In this document: positions 16,099 through 25,346 of the stretch, piece after piece
Layout: each line of letters starts with the position of its first letter
Position numbering within the stretch: the first letter of the stretch is position 1
DNA from: Ensifer sp. LC163
Lineage (GTDB): Bacteria; Pseudomonadota; Alphaproteobacteria; Rhizobiales; Rhizobiaceae
Direction: 5' to 3'
DNA length: 64,000 bases
NCBI RefSeq assembly: GCF_001695855.1
Contig: NZ_MBSS01000012.1
Span: forward strand, 434,001 to 498,000
Program-made: the position numbers and the translations under genes
Notes under the pieces: generated by a model
Told to the model about the DNA's origin: nothing
What the model saw: only the letters and a program-made list of their open reading frames with translations
The model's database searches: none

Positions 16099-16635
16099 GT
16101 GCGCACCATCAGGCATCTTGATCAGGACGACGTGGAAATCTTCCGCCGCATACGGCTGGAGGCGCTGCACCGCGAGCCGCAGGCCTTCGCTTCCACCGCG
16201 GCGGATTGGGCGCGGCTTTCGACGGCGGAATGGCAGGCAAGGCTTGCCGCAAACACCGTCTTCGTCGCGCTCGACGGGCATGAGCCTGTCGGCATCATGG
16301 GGCTCATGCGGCAGCGCTCCAGCCGGATGGCGCACCGTGCCACCATCATCATGGTCTATGTGCGCCGCGAGGCGCGCGGTTCCGGCGTGGCGCGCGAGCT
16401 TCTCGCACATCTGACCGACCATGCCCGCTCGGCCGGCATCCGGATGCTGGAGCTCGTCGCCCGCGCCGACAATGAGACGGCCATCCGTTTCTACGAGCGC
16501 GAAGAGTTCCGCGAAATCGGGCGCGTTCCGGGCGGCCTCCTCGACGGCGAGGAAGAGGTCGACGAAATTCTGATGGCGCGGCACATAGACGGCCGCGCCG
16601 CACCGGCTCAGACATCGCAAGGAGTGCCCCGATGA
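16099..16635 (+). CDS. GNAT family N-acetyltransferase
   Basis: A 178-residue acetyltransferase starting at a GTG that follows AAAAGGGG. The acetyl-CoA loop is seen in [15 protein letters not shown] near residue 95, and the C-terminal block [14 protein letters not shown] near residue 135. Its acceptor is unknown. The stop overlaps the next ATG by four bases (ATGA), so it is co-translated with the alcohol dehydrogenase. There is no ATG start in a reasonable place; a longer start at 15928 would read through the leader of the divergent gene. Confidence 0.83.
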   Translation: MRTIRHLDQDDVEIFRRIRLEALHREPQAFASTAADWARLSTAEWQARLAANTVFVALDGHEPVGIMGLMRQRSSRMAHRATIIMVYVRREARGSGVARELLAHLTDHARSAGIRMLELVARADNETAIRFYEREEFREIGRVPGGLLDGEEEVDEILMARHIDGRAAPAQTSQGVPR

Positions 16636-17672
16636 AAGCCATGTACTACGACGCCTTCGAGAAGACGCCCGAGATCCGCACGCTTCCCGATCCGACGCCG
16701 ACCGAAAACGGCGTGGTCGTCAAGGTCGAAGCGACGGGCCTGTGCCGCTCCGACTGGCATGGCTGGATGGGGCACGACGCCGATATTCGCCTGCCGCACG
16801 TGCCGGGCCATGAGCTCGCCGGCATCGTGACCGCCACCGGCCGCGGCGTGGTGCGCTACAAGGTCGGCGACCGGGTGACGGTACCCTTCGTTTCCGGATG
16901 CGGCCGCTGCGGCGAATGCCGCTCGGGCAACCAGCAGGTCTGCGAGGTGCAGTTCCAGCCGGGCTTCACGCATTGGGGCTCCTTTGCCGAATATGTTGCG
17001 CTCGATTTCGCCGACCAGAACCTGGTGCACCTGCCGGAAAACATGGACTTCAAGACGGCCGCCAGCCTCGGTTGCCGGTTTGCCACTTCGTTTCGCGCCG
17101 TCGCCGACCAGGCACGGGTCAAGGGCGGCGAGTGGGTCGCCGTCCACGGCTGCGGCGGTGTCGGCCTATCGGCAATCATGATTGCCGCCGCGCTCGGCGC
17201 GCATCCGATCGCGATCGACATTGCCGAAGACAAGCTCGCATTCGCCAAAAAACTCGGCGCGGTCGCCACGGTCAACGGCCGCGACACGGACGATGTCGCC
17301 GGCGCAGTCAAAGAAATTACCGGCGGCGGCGCCCATGTCTCGATCGATGCGCTCGGCCATCCCGTCACCTGCTTCAACTCGATCAAGAACCTGCGCCGGC
17401 GCGGCCGCCACGTGCAGGTCGGCCTGATGCTCGGCGACCATGCCACGCCTGAAATCCCGATGGCACAGGTGATCGGCCATGAGCTCGAAATCTACGGCAG
17501 CCACGGCATGCAGGCATGGCGATACGACGCCATGCTGTCGATGATCGCCAACGGCAAGCTGCAACCGCAGCAGTTGATCGGCCGCGAAGTCTCGCTCCAA
17601 GAGGCGATCCCTGCCCTTGTCTCAATGGACCGCGCGACCGACCTTGGCATCAGTGTGATTACCCGGTTCTGA
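16632..17672 (+). CDS. zinc-dependent alcohol dehydrogenase family protein
   Basis: A 346-residue medium-chain dehydrogenase. Catalytic zinc ligands are Cys38 and His60-Glu61, with a further Cys expected near residue 150. The structural zinc is held by Cys90, Cys93, Cys96 and Cys104. The Rossmann loop [15 protein letters not shown] is near residue 175, and an acidic residue following it favours NAD(H). Translation is coupled to the GNAT gene by an ATGA overlap. The alcohol or aldehyde substrate is not determinable. Confidence 0.9.
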   Translation: MKAMYYDAFEKTPEIRTLPDPTPTENGVVVKVEATGLCRSDWHGWMGHDADIRLPHVPGHELAGIVTATGRGVVRYKVGDRVTVPFVSGCGRCGECRSGNQQVCEVQFQPGFTHWGSFAEYVALDFADQNLVHLPENMDFKTAASLGCRFATSFRAVADQARVKGGEWVAVHGCGGVGLSAIMIAAALGAHPIAIDIAEDKLAFAKKLGAVATVNGRDTDDVAGAVKEITGGGAHVSIDALGHPVTCFNSIKNLRRRGRHVQVGLMLGDHATPEIPMAQVIGHELEIYGSHGMQAWRYDAMLSMIANGKLQPQQLIGREVSLQEAIPALVSMDRATDLGISVITRF

Positions 17673-17711
17673 ACGGGCACGTCTCAAAGGCTGTTTGCTT
17701 TTGGTGGCGGA

Positions 17712-17757
17712 TGCGATTTTGCCCTTAAGCCGGAACCGCTTTCAGGGCAAAATCATC
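17712..17757. repeat. palindrome related to module A of the repeat family
   Basis: GATTTTGCCCT (17715-17725) pairs perfectly with AGGGCAAAATC (17744-17754) around a second, weaker TTAAGC/GCTTT stem. Its size and layout parallel module A of the two-module repeats, but the bases differ and there is no module B. Confidence 0.6.
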
Positions 17758-17785
17758 ACAGGAAGAATCACGACGAGGTCCTGTC

Positions 17786-18346
17786 ATGGCGCTAGCGGCA
17801 GCTGCCACCGGGGAAGAACTCTACAGCCCTGCTCTCAATGCCAATCCGGCCCATCCGAACGGCTGGCCCATCCGGATGATCATCAGCTCTCAAACGGAAG
17901 CCCGGCACAATCGGGCGCTCTGGGCACCGACGCACCTGATCTCGATGCGGGCGCCGGCGAGCCGGTTGCTGTCGATGATCGAACTGCCACCGGAAAGGCA
18001 CCTCGAACTCTATTTCGGCGACGCCACCGACCCCGATGCACCCGACGCCGCGCGGCCGGACGCGATCGAGGCAGCCTTCAATTTTGTCGACAGCCTGCCT
18101 GAGGACGCACATCTGCTGGTCCATTGTCTGCGCGGCATCGGTCGTGCGACGGCGCTGAGCCTCGGCATTCTTGCCCGATACATGTCGCCCGAAGAGGCGG
18201 CCGCCGCGTTGCATGCGCTGCGACCGGAGGCGAAGCCAAACCGGCATGTGGTCGGGCTCTGCGACACGGCCCTTGGGCTCAAGGGAAAGCTTGCCAGGCA
18301 GGCCCTGCGCTTCCCCGCGAAGGTCTGGAAACCCGGCAAAGGCTGA
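17786..18346 (+). CDS. protein tyrosine phosphatase-like protein
   Basis: A 186-residue cysteine-phosphatase-fold protein with the HCX5R active site at 113-120 (HCLRGIGR). Helices after the P-loop (TALSLGILARYM) match dual-specificity and tyrosine phosphatases of rhizobia. The general-acid Asp could be one of those in the DATDPDAPDA loop near residues 79-87. The start is uncertain: the ATG at 17786 adds about 30 residues, while the ATG at 17876 gives a more family-like N-terminus but has no clear ribosome site. The substrate is unknown. Confidence 0.72.
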   Translation: MALAAAATGEELYSPALNANPAHPNGWPIRMIISSQTEARHNRALWAPTHLISMRAPASRLLSMIELPPERHLELYFGDATDPDAPDAARPDAIEAAFNFVDSLPEDAHLLVHCLRGIGRATALSLGILARYMSPEEAAAALHALRPEAKPNRHVVGLCDTALGLKGKLARQALRFPAKVWKPGKG

Positions 18347-18474
18347 CGGCTGACAGCGCAATGTCGTTGTGCAATGCACAAATCTTTGCCATGATCACGC
18401 AAAAGAACGGTGTTCGCGGCGTGCCTCCGCCGGCACAATGCGGTAAGTCTTTGTTTTCGGCCACGCTTTGACGA

Positions 18475-18490
18475 GATAAGATATCTTGTC
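18475..18490. promoter_or_regulatory. palindrome in the leader of the haloacid dehalogenase gene
   Basis: A perfect 10-bp core AAGATATCTT (18478-18487) extended to 14 of 16 matching positions, 38 bases before the start codon. It is a possible operator; no cognate regulator is adjacent. Confidence 0.35.
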
Positions 18491-18527
18491 CCGCCGTGCG
18501 GCCGGAGATGATGGACGGGAGGAAAGA

Positions 18528-19190
18528 ATGTCCCACGCGGCTTATGTGTTCGATGCCTACGGCACACTTTTCGACGTGCATGCGGCGGTTCGGCGCCATG
18601 CTGCCGAGATCGGCCCGGACGGACAGGCCTTCTCCGAGCTCTGGCGGGCCAAGCAGCTCGAATATTCCTGGGTGCGTTCCCTGATGGGCGCCTATCAGGA
18701 TTTCTGGCAGCTGACCGAGCAGTCGCTAGACTATGCCTTTTCCCGGTTCCCGTCCGCTGACCGCAAGCTGAGGAAACCACTGCTCGATGCCTATTGGACG
18801 CTCGATTGCTACCCCGAAGTCCCCGCCGTTCTGAAAGGGCTGAAGGAGCGCGGAGCGCGGCTCGCCATCCTTTCCAACGGTTCTCCTGATATGCTGGCCG
18901 CGGCCGTGCACAATGCAGCGCTCGAAATCGTCATTGACGACGTCTTCTCCGTCGACACGGTCAAGACCTACAAGGCGGCACCTGCGGTCTATGATATCGT
19001 CACCACCCGCTACCGGCTTTACCCGCATGCGGTTTCCTTCCAGTCGTCAAACCGCTGGGACATTGCAGGCGCGACGAAGTTCGGCTTCCGCACGGTCTGG
19101 ATCAATCGGGCGGACATGCCCGACGAATATCGCGACCAGGGCCCGGCGTTGATCCTACCTTCGCTCGAAAGTCTGCAATTCGGTATCTGA
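18528..19190 (+). CDS. haloacid dehalogenase type II
   Basis: A 220-residue HAD-superfamily enzyme of the (S)-2-haloacid dehalogenase type, which hydrolyses short 2-haloalkanoates to hydroxy acids through an aspartyl ester. Nucleophile Asp9 is in FDAYGTLFD. Motif II is LSNGSPDML, the Lys of motif III is in KTYKAAPAVYD, and motif IV reads SSNRWDIAGA. The ATG at 18528 has GGAGG upstream. It lies 12 bases before tam, so they are probably co-transcribed. Family members also act on other small substrates, so haloacid use is not proven. Confidence 0.87.
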   Translation: MSHAAYVFDAYGTLFDVHAAVRRHAAEIGPDGQAFSELWRAKQLEYSWVRSLMGAYQDFWQLTEQSLDYAFSRFPSADRKLRKPLLDAYWTLDCYPEVPAVLKGLKERGARLAILSNGSPDMLAAAVHNAALEIVIDDVFSVDTVKTYKAAPAVYDIVTTRYRLYPHAVSFQSSNRWDIAGATKFGFRTVWINRADMPDEYRDQGPALILPSLESLQFGI

Positions 19191-19202
19191 GGGTTTGTCT
19201 CG

Positions 19203-19976
19203 ATGGCTTGGTCGGCGTCGCAATACCTGAAATTCGAAGACGAGCGCACGCGGCCGGCCCGCGACCTGCTGGCGCAGGTTCCGGACCTGCCGTCGGGTCC
19301 TGCCTTCGACCTTGGCTGCGGTCCGGGAAATTCGACCGAACTGATCCATCAGCGATTTCCGGACGCGCCGCTTTCCGGCCTCGACAGCGACGAGAACATG
19401 CTGCTGGCCGCCGCCAAGCGGCTGCCGGGCCTGACCTTCGAGAAGGCCGATCTGGCGACCTGGGCACCGCCCAAGGGCGCCTCGCTGTTCTTCGCCAATG
19501 CCGTCTTCCAGTGGCTGCCCGGTCACCTCGCCGTCCTGGAAAGGCTGACCGCATCCCTTGCCGCCGGCGGCACGCTTGCGGTGCAGTTGCCCGACAATCT
19601 CGACCAGCCGACCCATCTGCTGATGGAAGAAACGGCCCGCAGCGCCAAGTTCGCCGACGCCTTCGAAGGCCGGACGATCCGCCGCAATCCGTTGCCGGCG
19701 CCGTCAGTCTATGTCGAGCGCCTGTCGCAGCATGCAGCCCAAATCGAGGTCTGGCATACCATCTACTATCACCGGCTGGCGAACGCCGAAGCGATCGTCG
19801 AATGGGTGAAGGGTACGGGACTCCGCCCCTATCTCGATGCGCTGCCGCCGGAGCGACGCGACGCCTTTTCCGCGGCCTATACCGACCGGATTCGTGACGC
19901 CTATCCGGCCCTGAGCGATGGCCGGGTGCTTTTGCGCTTTCCCAGATTCTTCGTCGTCGCCGTCAAGGCCGACTAA
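19203..19976 (+). CDS. tam: trans-aconitate 2-methyltransferase
   Basis: A 257-residue SAM-dependent methyltransferase that esterifies trans-aconitate, an inhibitory by-product of the citrate cycle. The SAM loop [12 protein letters not shown] is near residue 35, the acidic ribose-binding GLDSDENML near residue 60, and the family segment [12 protein letters not shown] near residue 100. Length matches E. coli Tam (252). It follows the dehalogenase gene by 12 bases and converges on a LysR gene. Confidence 0.92.
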   Translation: MAWSASQYLKFEDERTRPARDLLAQVPDLPSGPAFDLGCGPGNSTELIHQRFPDAPLSGLDSDENMLLAAAKRLPGLTFEKADLATWAPPKGASLFFANAVFQWLPGHLAVLERLTASLAAGGTLAVQLPDNLDQPTHLLMEETARSAKFADAFEGRTIRRNPLPAPSVYVERLSQHAAQIEVWHTIYYHRLANAEAIVEWVKGTGLRPYLDALPPERRDAFSAAYTDRIRDAYPALSDGRVLLRFPRFFVVAVKAD

Positions 19977-20021
19977 GACAGGTCAGACAGGATAGCGCCA
20001 GCGAAATTCGGGAGACAGGCA

Positions 20022-20918
20022 TCAGATCCGTTCGACCAGGAAGTCGATGAAAGCACGGATGCGGGCAGCGAGATGTTCGTGGCCGGCATAGACGGCATAG
20101 ACCGTTTCGATCTCGTCGGGCCGATAATCCTCCAGCAATGCGACCAGCCGACCCGCGGCCAGATCCGGCTCGGCGTGGAAGCGACCGATCCGGCCGATGC
20201 CGACACCGGCGAGACAGAGCTGCTGGACGATCGCGCCGCTCGAGACCTGCAGGTTTCCGAAGACGGACAGAAGCTCGACCGAGGCTTGCCCTGGCGCACG
20301 AAAGGCCCACTCGTCGACGCTGCGGCGGAAGTTGAAGCGAATGCAATTGTGATTTTCCAGGTCGGCCGGCGTCTGCGGCACGCCATGTCTGGCGAGATAG
20401 GCCGGGGACGCGATCACCACCGGCCGACTTTCCATCAGCTTGCGGGCCTTCAACGACGAATCGCGCAAGGGACCGGTCCGGATCGCCACGTCGGCCCGTT
20501 CGCCGACCACGTCGATCAAGCTGTCCGTCAGGGTCAGATCGAGGCGCACCTCCGGATAGCGCTCGAGAAACTCAGGCGCGAGCGGCAGGATGTAGCGTTC
20601 GCCGAAGCCGACCGATGCGTTGACGCGCAGAAGCCCGCGGGGAGAGAGCCGGCCACCGGCGGCAACCAGTTGCTCGGTCTCGGCGATCTCGGTCAGGATG
20701 CGCTGGGCGCGTTGTAGATAGACTTCGCCCTCCGGCGTCAATTGCAGGGTCCGGGTCGAGCGCACCAGCAGGCGCGTGCCCAGCCGATCCTCGATCCGGG
20801 TGACCAGCTTGCTGACGGCGGACGGCGATAGTCTCAGCCGCCGGCCGGCGGCAGAGAAGCTGCGCGTTTCGCAGACAGCAACAAAGACCTCCATCTCACC
20901 GGCGCGGTTGTCCATCAT
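20022..20918 (-). CDS. LysR family transcriptional regulator
   Basis: A 298-residue LysR protein. The winged helix-turn-helix covers residues 8-65 (SFSAAGRRLRLSPSAVSKLV), and the substrate-binding domain follows from about residue 95. It is divergent from an MFS exporter gene 137 bases away and probably controls it together with the downstream aldo/keto reductase. The start could be either Met1 or Met2. Confidence 0.9.
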   Translation of the reverse strand: MMDNRAGEMEVFVAVCETRSFSAAGRRLRLSPSAVSKLVTRIEDRLGTRLLVRSTRTLQLTPEGEVYLQRAQRILTEIAETEQLVAAGGRLSPRGLLRVNASVGFGERYILPLAPEFLERYPEVRLDLTLTDSLIDVVGERADVAIRTGPLRDSSLKARKLMESRPVVIASPAYLARHGVPQTPADLENHNCIRFNFRRSVDEWAFRAPGQASVELLSVFGNLQVSSGAIVQQLCLAGVGIGRIGRFHAEPDLAAGRLVALLEDYRPDEIETVYAVYAGHEHLAARIRAFIDFLVERI

Positions 20919-20948
20919 TCACCTTTGAATTTGGTTCACAGTCGTTTG

Positions 20949-20962
20949 TCCGATTATACGGA
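20949..20962. promoter_or_regulatory. candidate LysR-box dyad
   Basis: TCCG and CGGA half-sites around an AT centre in the space between the LysR and MFS start codons. Position and AT-rich centre fit a LysR recognition site; the consensus is too loose for certainty. Confidence 0.3.
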
Positions 20963-21055
20963 TTATCGCGCAAGCTCTCCACCCTCATATTCCCCTCGAA
21001 CACATCAACACCAAAACGCCCGGTTGCTCCCAACCAGGCGGGAAAGGGTCTTGTC

Positions 21056-22237
21056 ATGCCCATTGCGCTCTTTGCACTGACGGTCGCGGCCTACGCGATC
21101 GGAACCACCGAATTCGTCATCGTCGGCCTTCTGCCGACGGTCGCGAGCGACCTCCACATCACCCTGCCGCTTGCCGGCCTCATCGTCAGCGTCTACGCGC
21201 TCGGCGTCACCTTCGGCGCGCCGATCCTGACCGCTCTTACCGGCCGGATCGAACGCAAGCCGCTGCTGGTCGGCCTGATGGCGCTGTTCATCGTCGGCAA
21301 CGCCGCGGCGGCGCTGTCGCCAAGCTACGAGCCACTGCTGATTGCCCGCGTCATCTCCGCCTTCGCCCACGGCGTCTTCTTCTCCGTCGGCTCGACCATC
21401 GCCGCCGACCTCGTGCCCGAGGACCGTCGCGCCTCGGCGATCGCCATGATGTTCATGGGCCTGACGGTGGCGATCGTCACCGGCGTGCCGCTCGGTACCT
21501 GGATCGGCCAGACTTTTGGCTGGCGCGCCACCTTCTGGGCCGTCACCGGGCTTGGCGTCATCGCTCTTGCCGCGATTGCAGCTCTGCTGCCGAACACGCT
21601 GACCAAGGCGCCGCCGGCACGGCTGATCGACCAGGTGCGCGTTCTCGGCTCCGGCCGGCTGCTGATCGTCTTCGCCATGACCACCCTCGGCTACGGCGGC
21701 ACCTTCGTCGCCTTCACCTTCCTGGCGCCGATCCTGCAGGAAATCACCGGCTTTTCCGAGGGTGCCGTCAGCCTGATCCTGGTGCTCTACGGCGTCGCGA
21801 TCGCGATCGGCAACATCGCCGGCGGCAAGATCGCCAACCGCGATCCGGTGAAGGCTCTGGTTGGTCTGTTCCTTGCTCAAGCCATCGTCCTTGTGCTCTT
21901 CACCTTCACGGCTACTTCACAAGCCCTGACGCTGGTGACGTTGGCCACCCTCGGCTTCCTGTCCTTTGCCACCGTGCCCGGCCTGCAGCTCTATGTCGTG
22001 CAGCTTGCCAAACAGCATCGGCCGGGTGCCGTCGACGTCGCCTCGGCGCTCAACATTGCCGCCTTCAACCTCGGCATTGCCATCGGTGCCTGGCTCGGTG
22101 GCGTCATCGTCGCCTCGTCGCTCGGCCTCGGCATGACGCCGGTCGTCGGTTCCGTTCTGGTGGTGGGCGCCCTGCTGCTCACACTTCTGAGCGGCGCACT
22201 TGACCGCAAGGCAGAAACCGTCGCCCAACCGGCTTGA
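21056..22237 (+). CDS. MFS transporter, DHA1 drug/sugar efflux type
   Basis: A 393-residue inner-membrane transporter with twelve hydrophobic helices. The N-terminal signature GTTEFVIVGLLPTVA and the loop LTGRIERKPLL are typical of the AraJ/YdhP-like group of DHA1 exporters. It is divergent from a LysR regulator and 87 bases upstream of an aldo/keto reductase, suggesting a small detoxification unit. The exported compound is unknown. Confidence 0.9.
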   Translation: MPIALFALTVAAYAIGTTEFVIVGLLPTVASDLHITLPLAGLIVSVYALGVTFGAPILTALTGRIERKPLLVGLMALFIVGNAAAALSPSYEPLLIARVISAFAHGVFFSVGSTIAADLVPEDRRASAIAMMFMGLTVAIVTGVPLGTWIGQTFGWRATFWAVTGLGVIALAAIAALLPNTLTKAPPARLIDQVRVLGSGRLLIVFAMTTLGYGGTFVAFTFLAPILQEITGFSEGAVSLILVLYGVAIAIGNIAGGKIANRDPVKALVGLFLAQAIVLVLFTFTATSQALTLVTLATLGFLSFATVPGLQLYVVQLAKQHRPGAVDVASALNIAAFNLGIAIGAWLGGVIVASSLGLGMTPVVGSVLVVGALLLTLLSGALDRKAETVAQPA

Positions 22238-22324
22238 AGAAGCGCCTGTCAGGCCCACCTATATCCTCGTCTCTTTCCCGCCCGGCCGATGGCCGGGCGC
22301 TCTGCAAAAACAAGGAGTTCCCAC

Positions 22325-23161
22325 ATGCATTCGGTCAATTCCAACGGCGCCAACATCCCGGCGCTCGGCTTCGGTACCTTCCGCATGCCCGGTGCCGATG
22401 TGCTGCGCGTGCTGCCGGAAGCGTTGAAGCTCGGCTTCCACCACGTTGACACCGCCCAGATCTACGGCAACGAGGCCGAGGTCGGCGAGGCCATCCACAA
22501 ATCAGGCATCGCGCGCGCGGACATCTTCCTCACCACCAAGGTCTGGGTCGACAAATATGCCCATCGCGACTTTCTCGCCTCGGTCGACGAAAGCCTGACG
22601 AAGCTCAAGACCGATCACGTCGACCTGCTCCTCCTGCATTGGCCGGGCGGTAGCGACGTGCCAATGGCCGAGCGCATCGGCGCGTTGAACGAAGTCCATA
22701 AGGCCGGCAAGGTTCGCCATATCGGCGTCAGCAACTTCAACACCGCGCAGATGGAAGCGGCGGCGAAGCTCAGCGACGCGCCGATCGCCACGAACCAGGT
22801 GGAATATCACCCCTATCTCGACCAGACGAGGGTGCTCGGCACCGCCCGCAAGCACGGCATGTCCATCACCGCCTACTACGCCATGGCCAACGGTAAGATC
22901 CCGAACGATCCGTTGCTCAAGGATATCGGCGCGCGCCACGGCAAGACGGCGGCGCAAGTGGCGTTGCGCTGGCTGGTGCAGCAGAAGGATGTGATCACCC
23001 TGTCGAAGACAGCGACGATCGAGCGACTGAAGGAAAACTTCGACATCTTCGACTTCGCGCTTGGCGACGGCGAGATGGCAGCGATTCATGCGCTTGCCCG
23101 TCCGGACGGCCGCATCGTCAGCCCCGAAGACCTGTCGCCGGTTTGGGACAAGGCCGCCTGA
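22325..23161 (+). CDS. aldo/keto reductase, 2,5-diketogluconate reductase-like
   Basis: A 278-residue NADPH-dependent reductase of the AKR (beta/alpha)8 fold. The catalytic tetrad is complete: Asp42, Tyr47, Lys72 and His105 (in LLLLHWP). Similarity is greatest to the DkgB group, which reduces 2,5-diketo-D-gluconate and methylglyoxal. The ATG at 22325 follows AAGGAG at seven bases. It probably shares a transcript with the MFS gene upstream. Confidence 0.88.
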   Translation: MHSVNSNGANIPALGFGTFRMPGADVLRVLPEALKLGFHHVDTAQIYGNEAEVGEAIHKSGIARADIFLTTKVWVDKYAHRDFLASVDESLTKLKTDHVDLLLLHWPGGSDVPMAERIGALNEVHKAGKVRHIGVSNFNTAQMEAAAKLSDAPIATNQVEYHPYLDQTRVLGTARKHGMSITAYYAMANGKIPNDPLLKDIGARHGKTAAQVALRWLVQQKDVITLSKTATIERLKENFDIFDFALGDGEMAAIHALARPDGRIVSPEDLSPVWDKAA

Positions 23162-23280
23162 CAATAGTTTGCCGATCCGCCGCCGGTCGAGTTCCAAACC
23201 GGCGGCGGATAATCTAAGCAGATCCCCAGGGGGATCGATGCCGATCTCCCGAGGGGACGCACTGTCGAAGGGAGGGGTCG

Positions 23281-24440
23281 ATGACGTCGAAAACCGTTGA
23301 GGTGGGCGACATCGCTCCGGACTGGCCGGCCATCATTGCCGTCGTGCTTGGCGTTACCGCCTTTTCCGTCGCACAGGGCCTCACCTATCCCTTGATTTCG
23401 CTCTCACTCGAGGGCCGCGGCGTCTCGGCCGCCACGATCGGCCTCAACGCCATGGGCTTTGCTGCCGGCCTTGCCGCAGCGACCCTGCTGCTCGGGCACC
23501 TGACGCGGTGTGCCACTGCTGACAAGCTGATCATCGCCAGCCTCTGCGGCTGTTCGCTCTGCCTCGCAACGCTTGCAGCCACGTCCTCGCTGCCGATCTG
23601 GTTTGTCGCCCGCTTCGCGCTCGGCTTCTTCGTCAGCATGGTCTTCATGCTGGGCGAGGCCTGGCTCAATACCGCCTGTCCGGACCGGCTGCGTGGTAGG
23701 GTTTCCGGCCTATACGGCGCCGGCATGTGCGGCGGCTTTGCCGCCGGACCGCTGGCAATCCCGCTTCTCGGCACCAGCGGTGGCCTCGGCTTTGCACTGC
23801 TGGCGATCTATATCGCGCTCGTCGCCTTCCTGACCGGTCTTCTGACGATGGGCGCGCGGACCCGGCCGGAGCCATCATCGACGCGCGATCTCTTCGCCTT
23901 TTTCCGGCACGCGCCGATCCTGATCCTGATGGTTCTGATGTTCGGCTTTGCCGATATTGCGGCAATCTCGGCGATGCCGGTCTATTTCGTCAAGTCGGGT
24001 CATTCCCAGGCCTTTGCAGCGTTGAGCGTCACGGCGCTCGCGGTGCCGACGGCACTGGCGCAGCCCTTTATCGGCGTATTGCTCGACAAATTGCCCCGTC
24101 GACGGGTGGCGATCTCGGCAGCGGCGGTGGCGGCAACCGGCTATCTGCCATTCCGCTGGTTATATCGGCGCCGCTGCTGCTGGCGCTGTTCGCGCTGATC
24201 GGCGCTGCCAGCTTCGCGCTCTATACAGCGGCGCTGACCATGCTCGGCGAACAATATCGCGGCAGCATGCTGGTGGCTGGAAGTGCCGCCTTCTCGCTCG
24301 CCTATGCCGCCGGCAGCGTGGCCGGATCGGGCGCCACCGGGTTTCTCATGGCATTGATCAATCCCACCGCCGGTCCGCTTGGCGTCGGCATGGTGCTGGT
24401 CGTCTTCACGCTGATTTTCGCCGTCGCCGGTCGGCGATAG
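23281..24440 (+). pseudogene. MFS transporter, frameshifted
   Basis: The first frame (23281-24198, strong AAGGGAGGGG ribosome site) encodes nine or so helices of an MFS transporter and then an arginine-cysteine-rich tail foreign to the family. The rest continues in another frame from about 24141 to the stop at 24440, with helices such as PLLLALFALIGAASFALYTA. The join needs one missing base between about 24138 and 24150. No slippery heptamer is visible, so programmed frameshifting is unlikely. Combined length (about 386 residues) is that of an intact transporter, so the lesion is recent or a sequencing error. Confidence 0.8.
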
Positions 24441-24547
24441 GCGCCGCCGTCAGCGCCCGCAAAGCCGAGCGAGCGCATCGCCAAAAACACGCGCCCAGGC
24501 CCGATAGCGCCCTATCGTCGCTCCAGGGCATGACGCCCGGACAACAA

Positions 24548-24580
24548 AAAACCCACCGGGCACAAGCGCCGGTGGGTTTT
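24548..24580. terminator. bidirectional terminator
   Basis: Perfect 12-bp stem (24548-24559 with 24569-24580) with A-tract on one side and T-tract on the other, between the convergent MFS pseudogene and the gene at 24603. Confidence 0.88.
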
Positions 24581-24602
24581 CTTTAAACGCGTCCGAAAGC
24601 GA

Positions 24603-24995
24603 TCAGACGAACTGGCTGAGGCCCGGGACCGAGGCGACGACTTCGTCGACCACGTCGGCGCCAGCCTTTTCCTTGGCGAAAGCGATGGTTTCCTTGGCGA
24701 GCGAGGTGATCTCGCCCATGCCCAGGCCCTGGCTCATAAGCTGCTGACCGAGCGCCATGACACCGCCGCCGCCGATCGCCGCCATCAGGCCGCCGAGCAG
24801 ACCGCCGCCGCCCGTGCCCTCGCCGTTGTACTGCGCGATCAGGTCGGTTGCGCCCGGGATCGATTCGATCATCTGGGCGACCGGGCCGTCGGCCGCTTCG
24901 CGCTGCAGGAAGCCGAGGATCATGCCGACAGCCTTTTCGGCCGTCGCAGGCTCAAGGCCGACATTCTCCGCTACGCGCGTGACCAGTTCATTCAT
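24603..24995 (-). CDS. conserved hypothetical protein, glycine-rich centre
   Basis: A 130-residue soluble protein. The first 45 residues form helices resembling DUF2267-like domains, the centre is a Gly-rich segment (residues 58-80) and the last 40 residues are helical again (EITSLAKETIAFAKEKAGAD). No catalytic residues stand out. The start at 24995 lies 21 bases from a TTGACG/CGTCAA operator-like dyad, so it is probably regulated at its leader. Function is unknown. Confidence 0.75.
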   Translation of the reverse strand: MNELVTRVAENVGLEPATAEKAVGMILGFLQREAADGPVAQMIESIPGATDLIAQYNGEGTGGGGLLGGLMAAIGGGGVMALGQQLMSQGLGMGEITSLAKETIAFAKEKAGADVVDEVVASVPGLSQFV

Positions 24996-25016
24996 GGAAA
25001 ACTCCCTCGTTGAATT

Positions 25017-25032
25017 TTGACGTTGACGTCAA
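25017..25032. promoter_or_regulatory. operator-like dyad before the gene at 24995
   Basis: TTGACG (25017-25022), four bases, then CGTCAA (25027-25032). The half-sites resemble those of MerR-type LiuR regulators of alphaproteobacteria. The 314 bases from 25033 to 25346 hold no gene that I can support. Confidence 0.4.
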
Positions 25033-25346
25033 GGTAAATGATCGCTTGCGAAATAACAAGCGACTACGGATGGAATGCCGGGCAATCCACCAGCTTTCGG
25101 GCAGCCCGTCGTCCGTCTCATCGCAACCACGGCTCAGAACAATCGTTTCACGCTCGTGACCGGTTGGCAATGCGACCGATCGGCCGCCGCCAGCACCGCT
25201 GGTTTCGCGGTTGCGCGCCACAATCGCCTTGTTGCCGGGTGGAGCGGCACCGCCTATAACAGGGTCGAGCCACATTTCGATGGCGGGCCCCGGCAGCCAA
25301 GCCGCGAACCGCCCGCTTTCATTGATGAAACGGAGATGAAGCCCAC

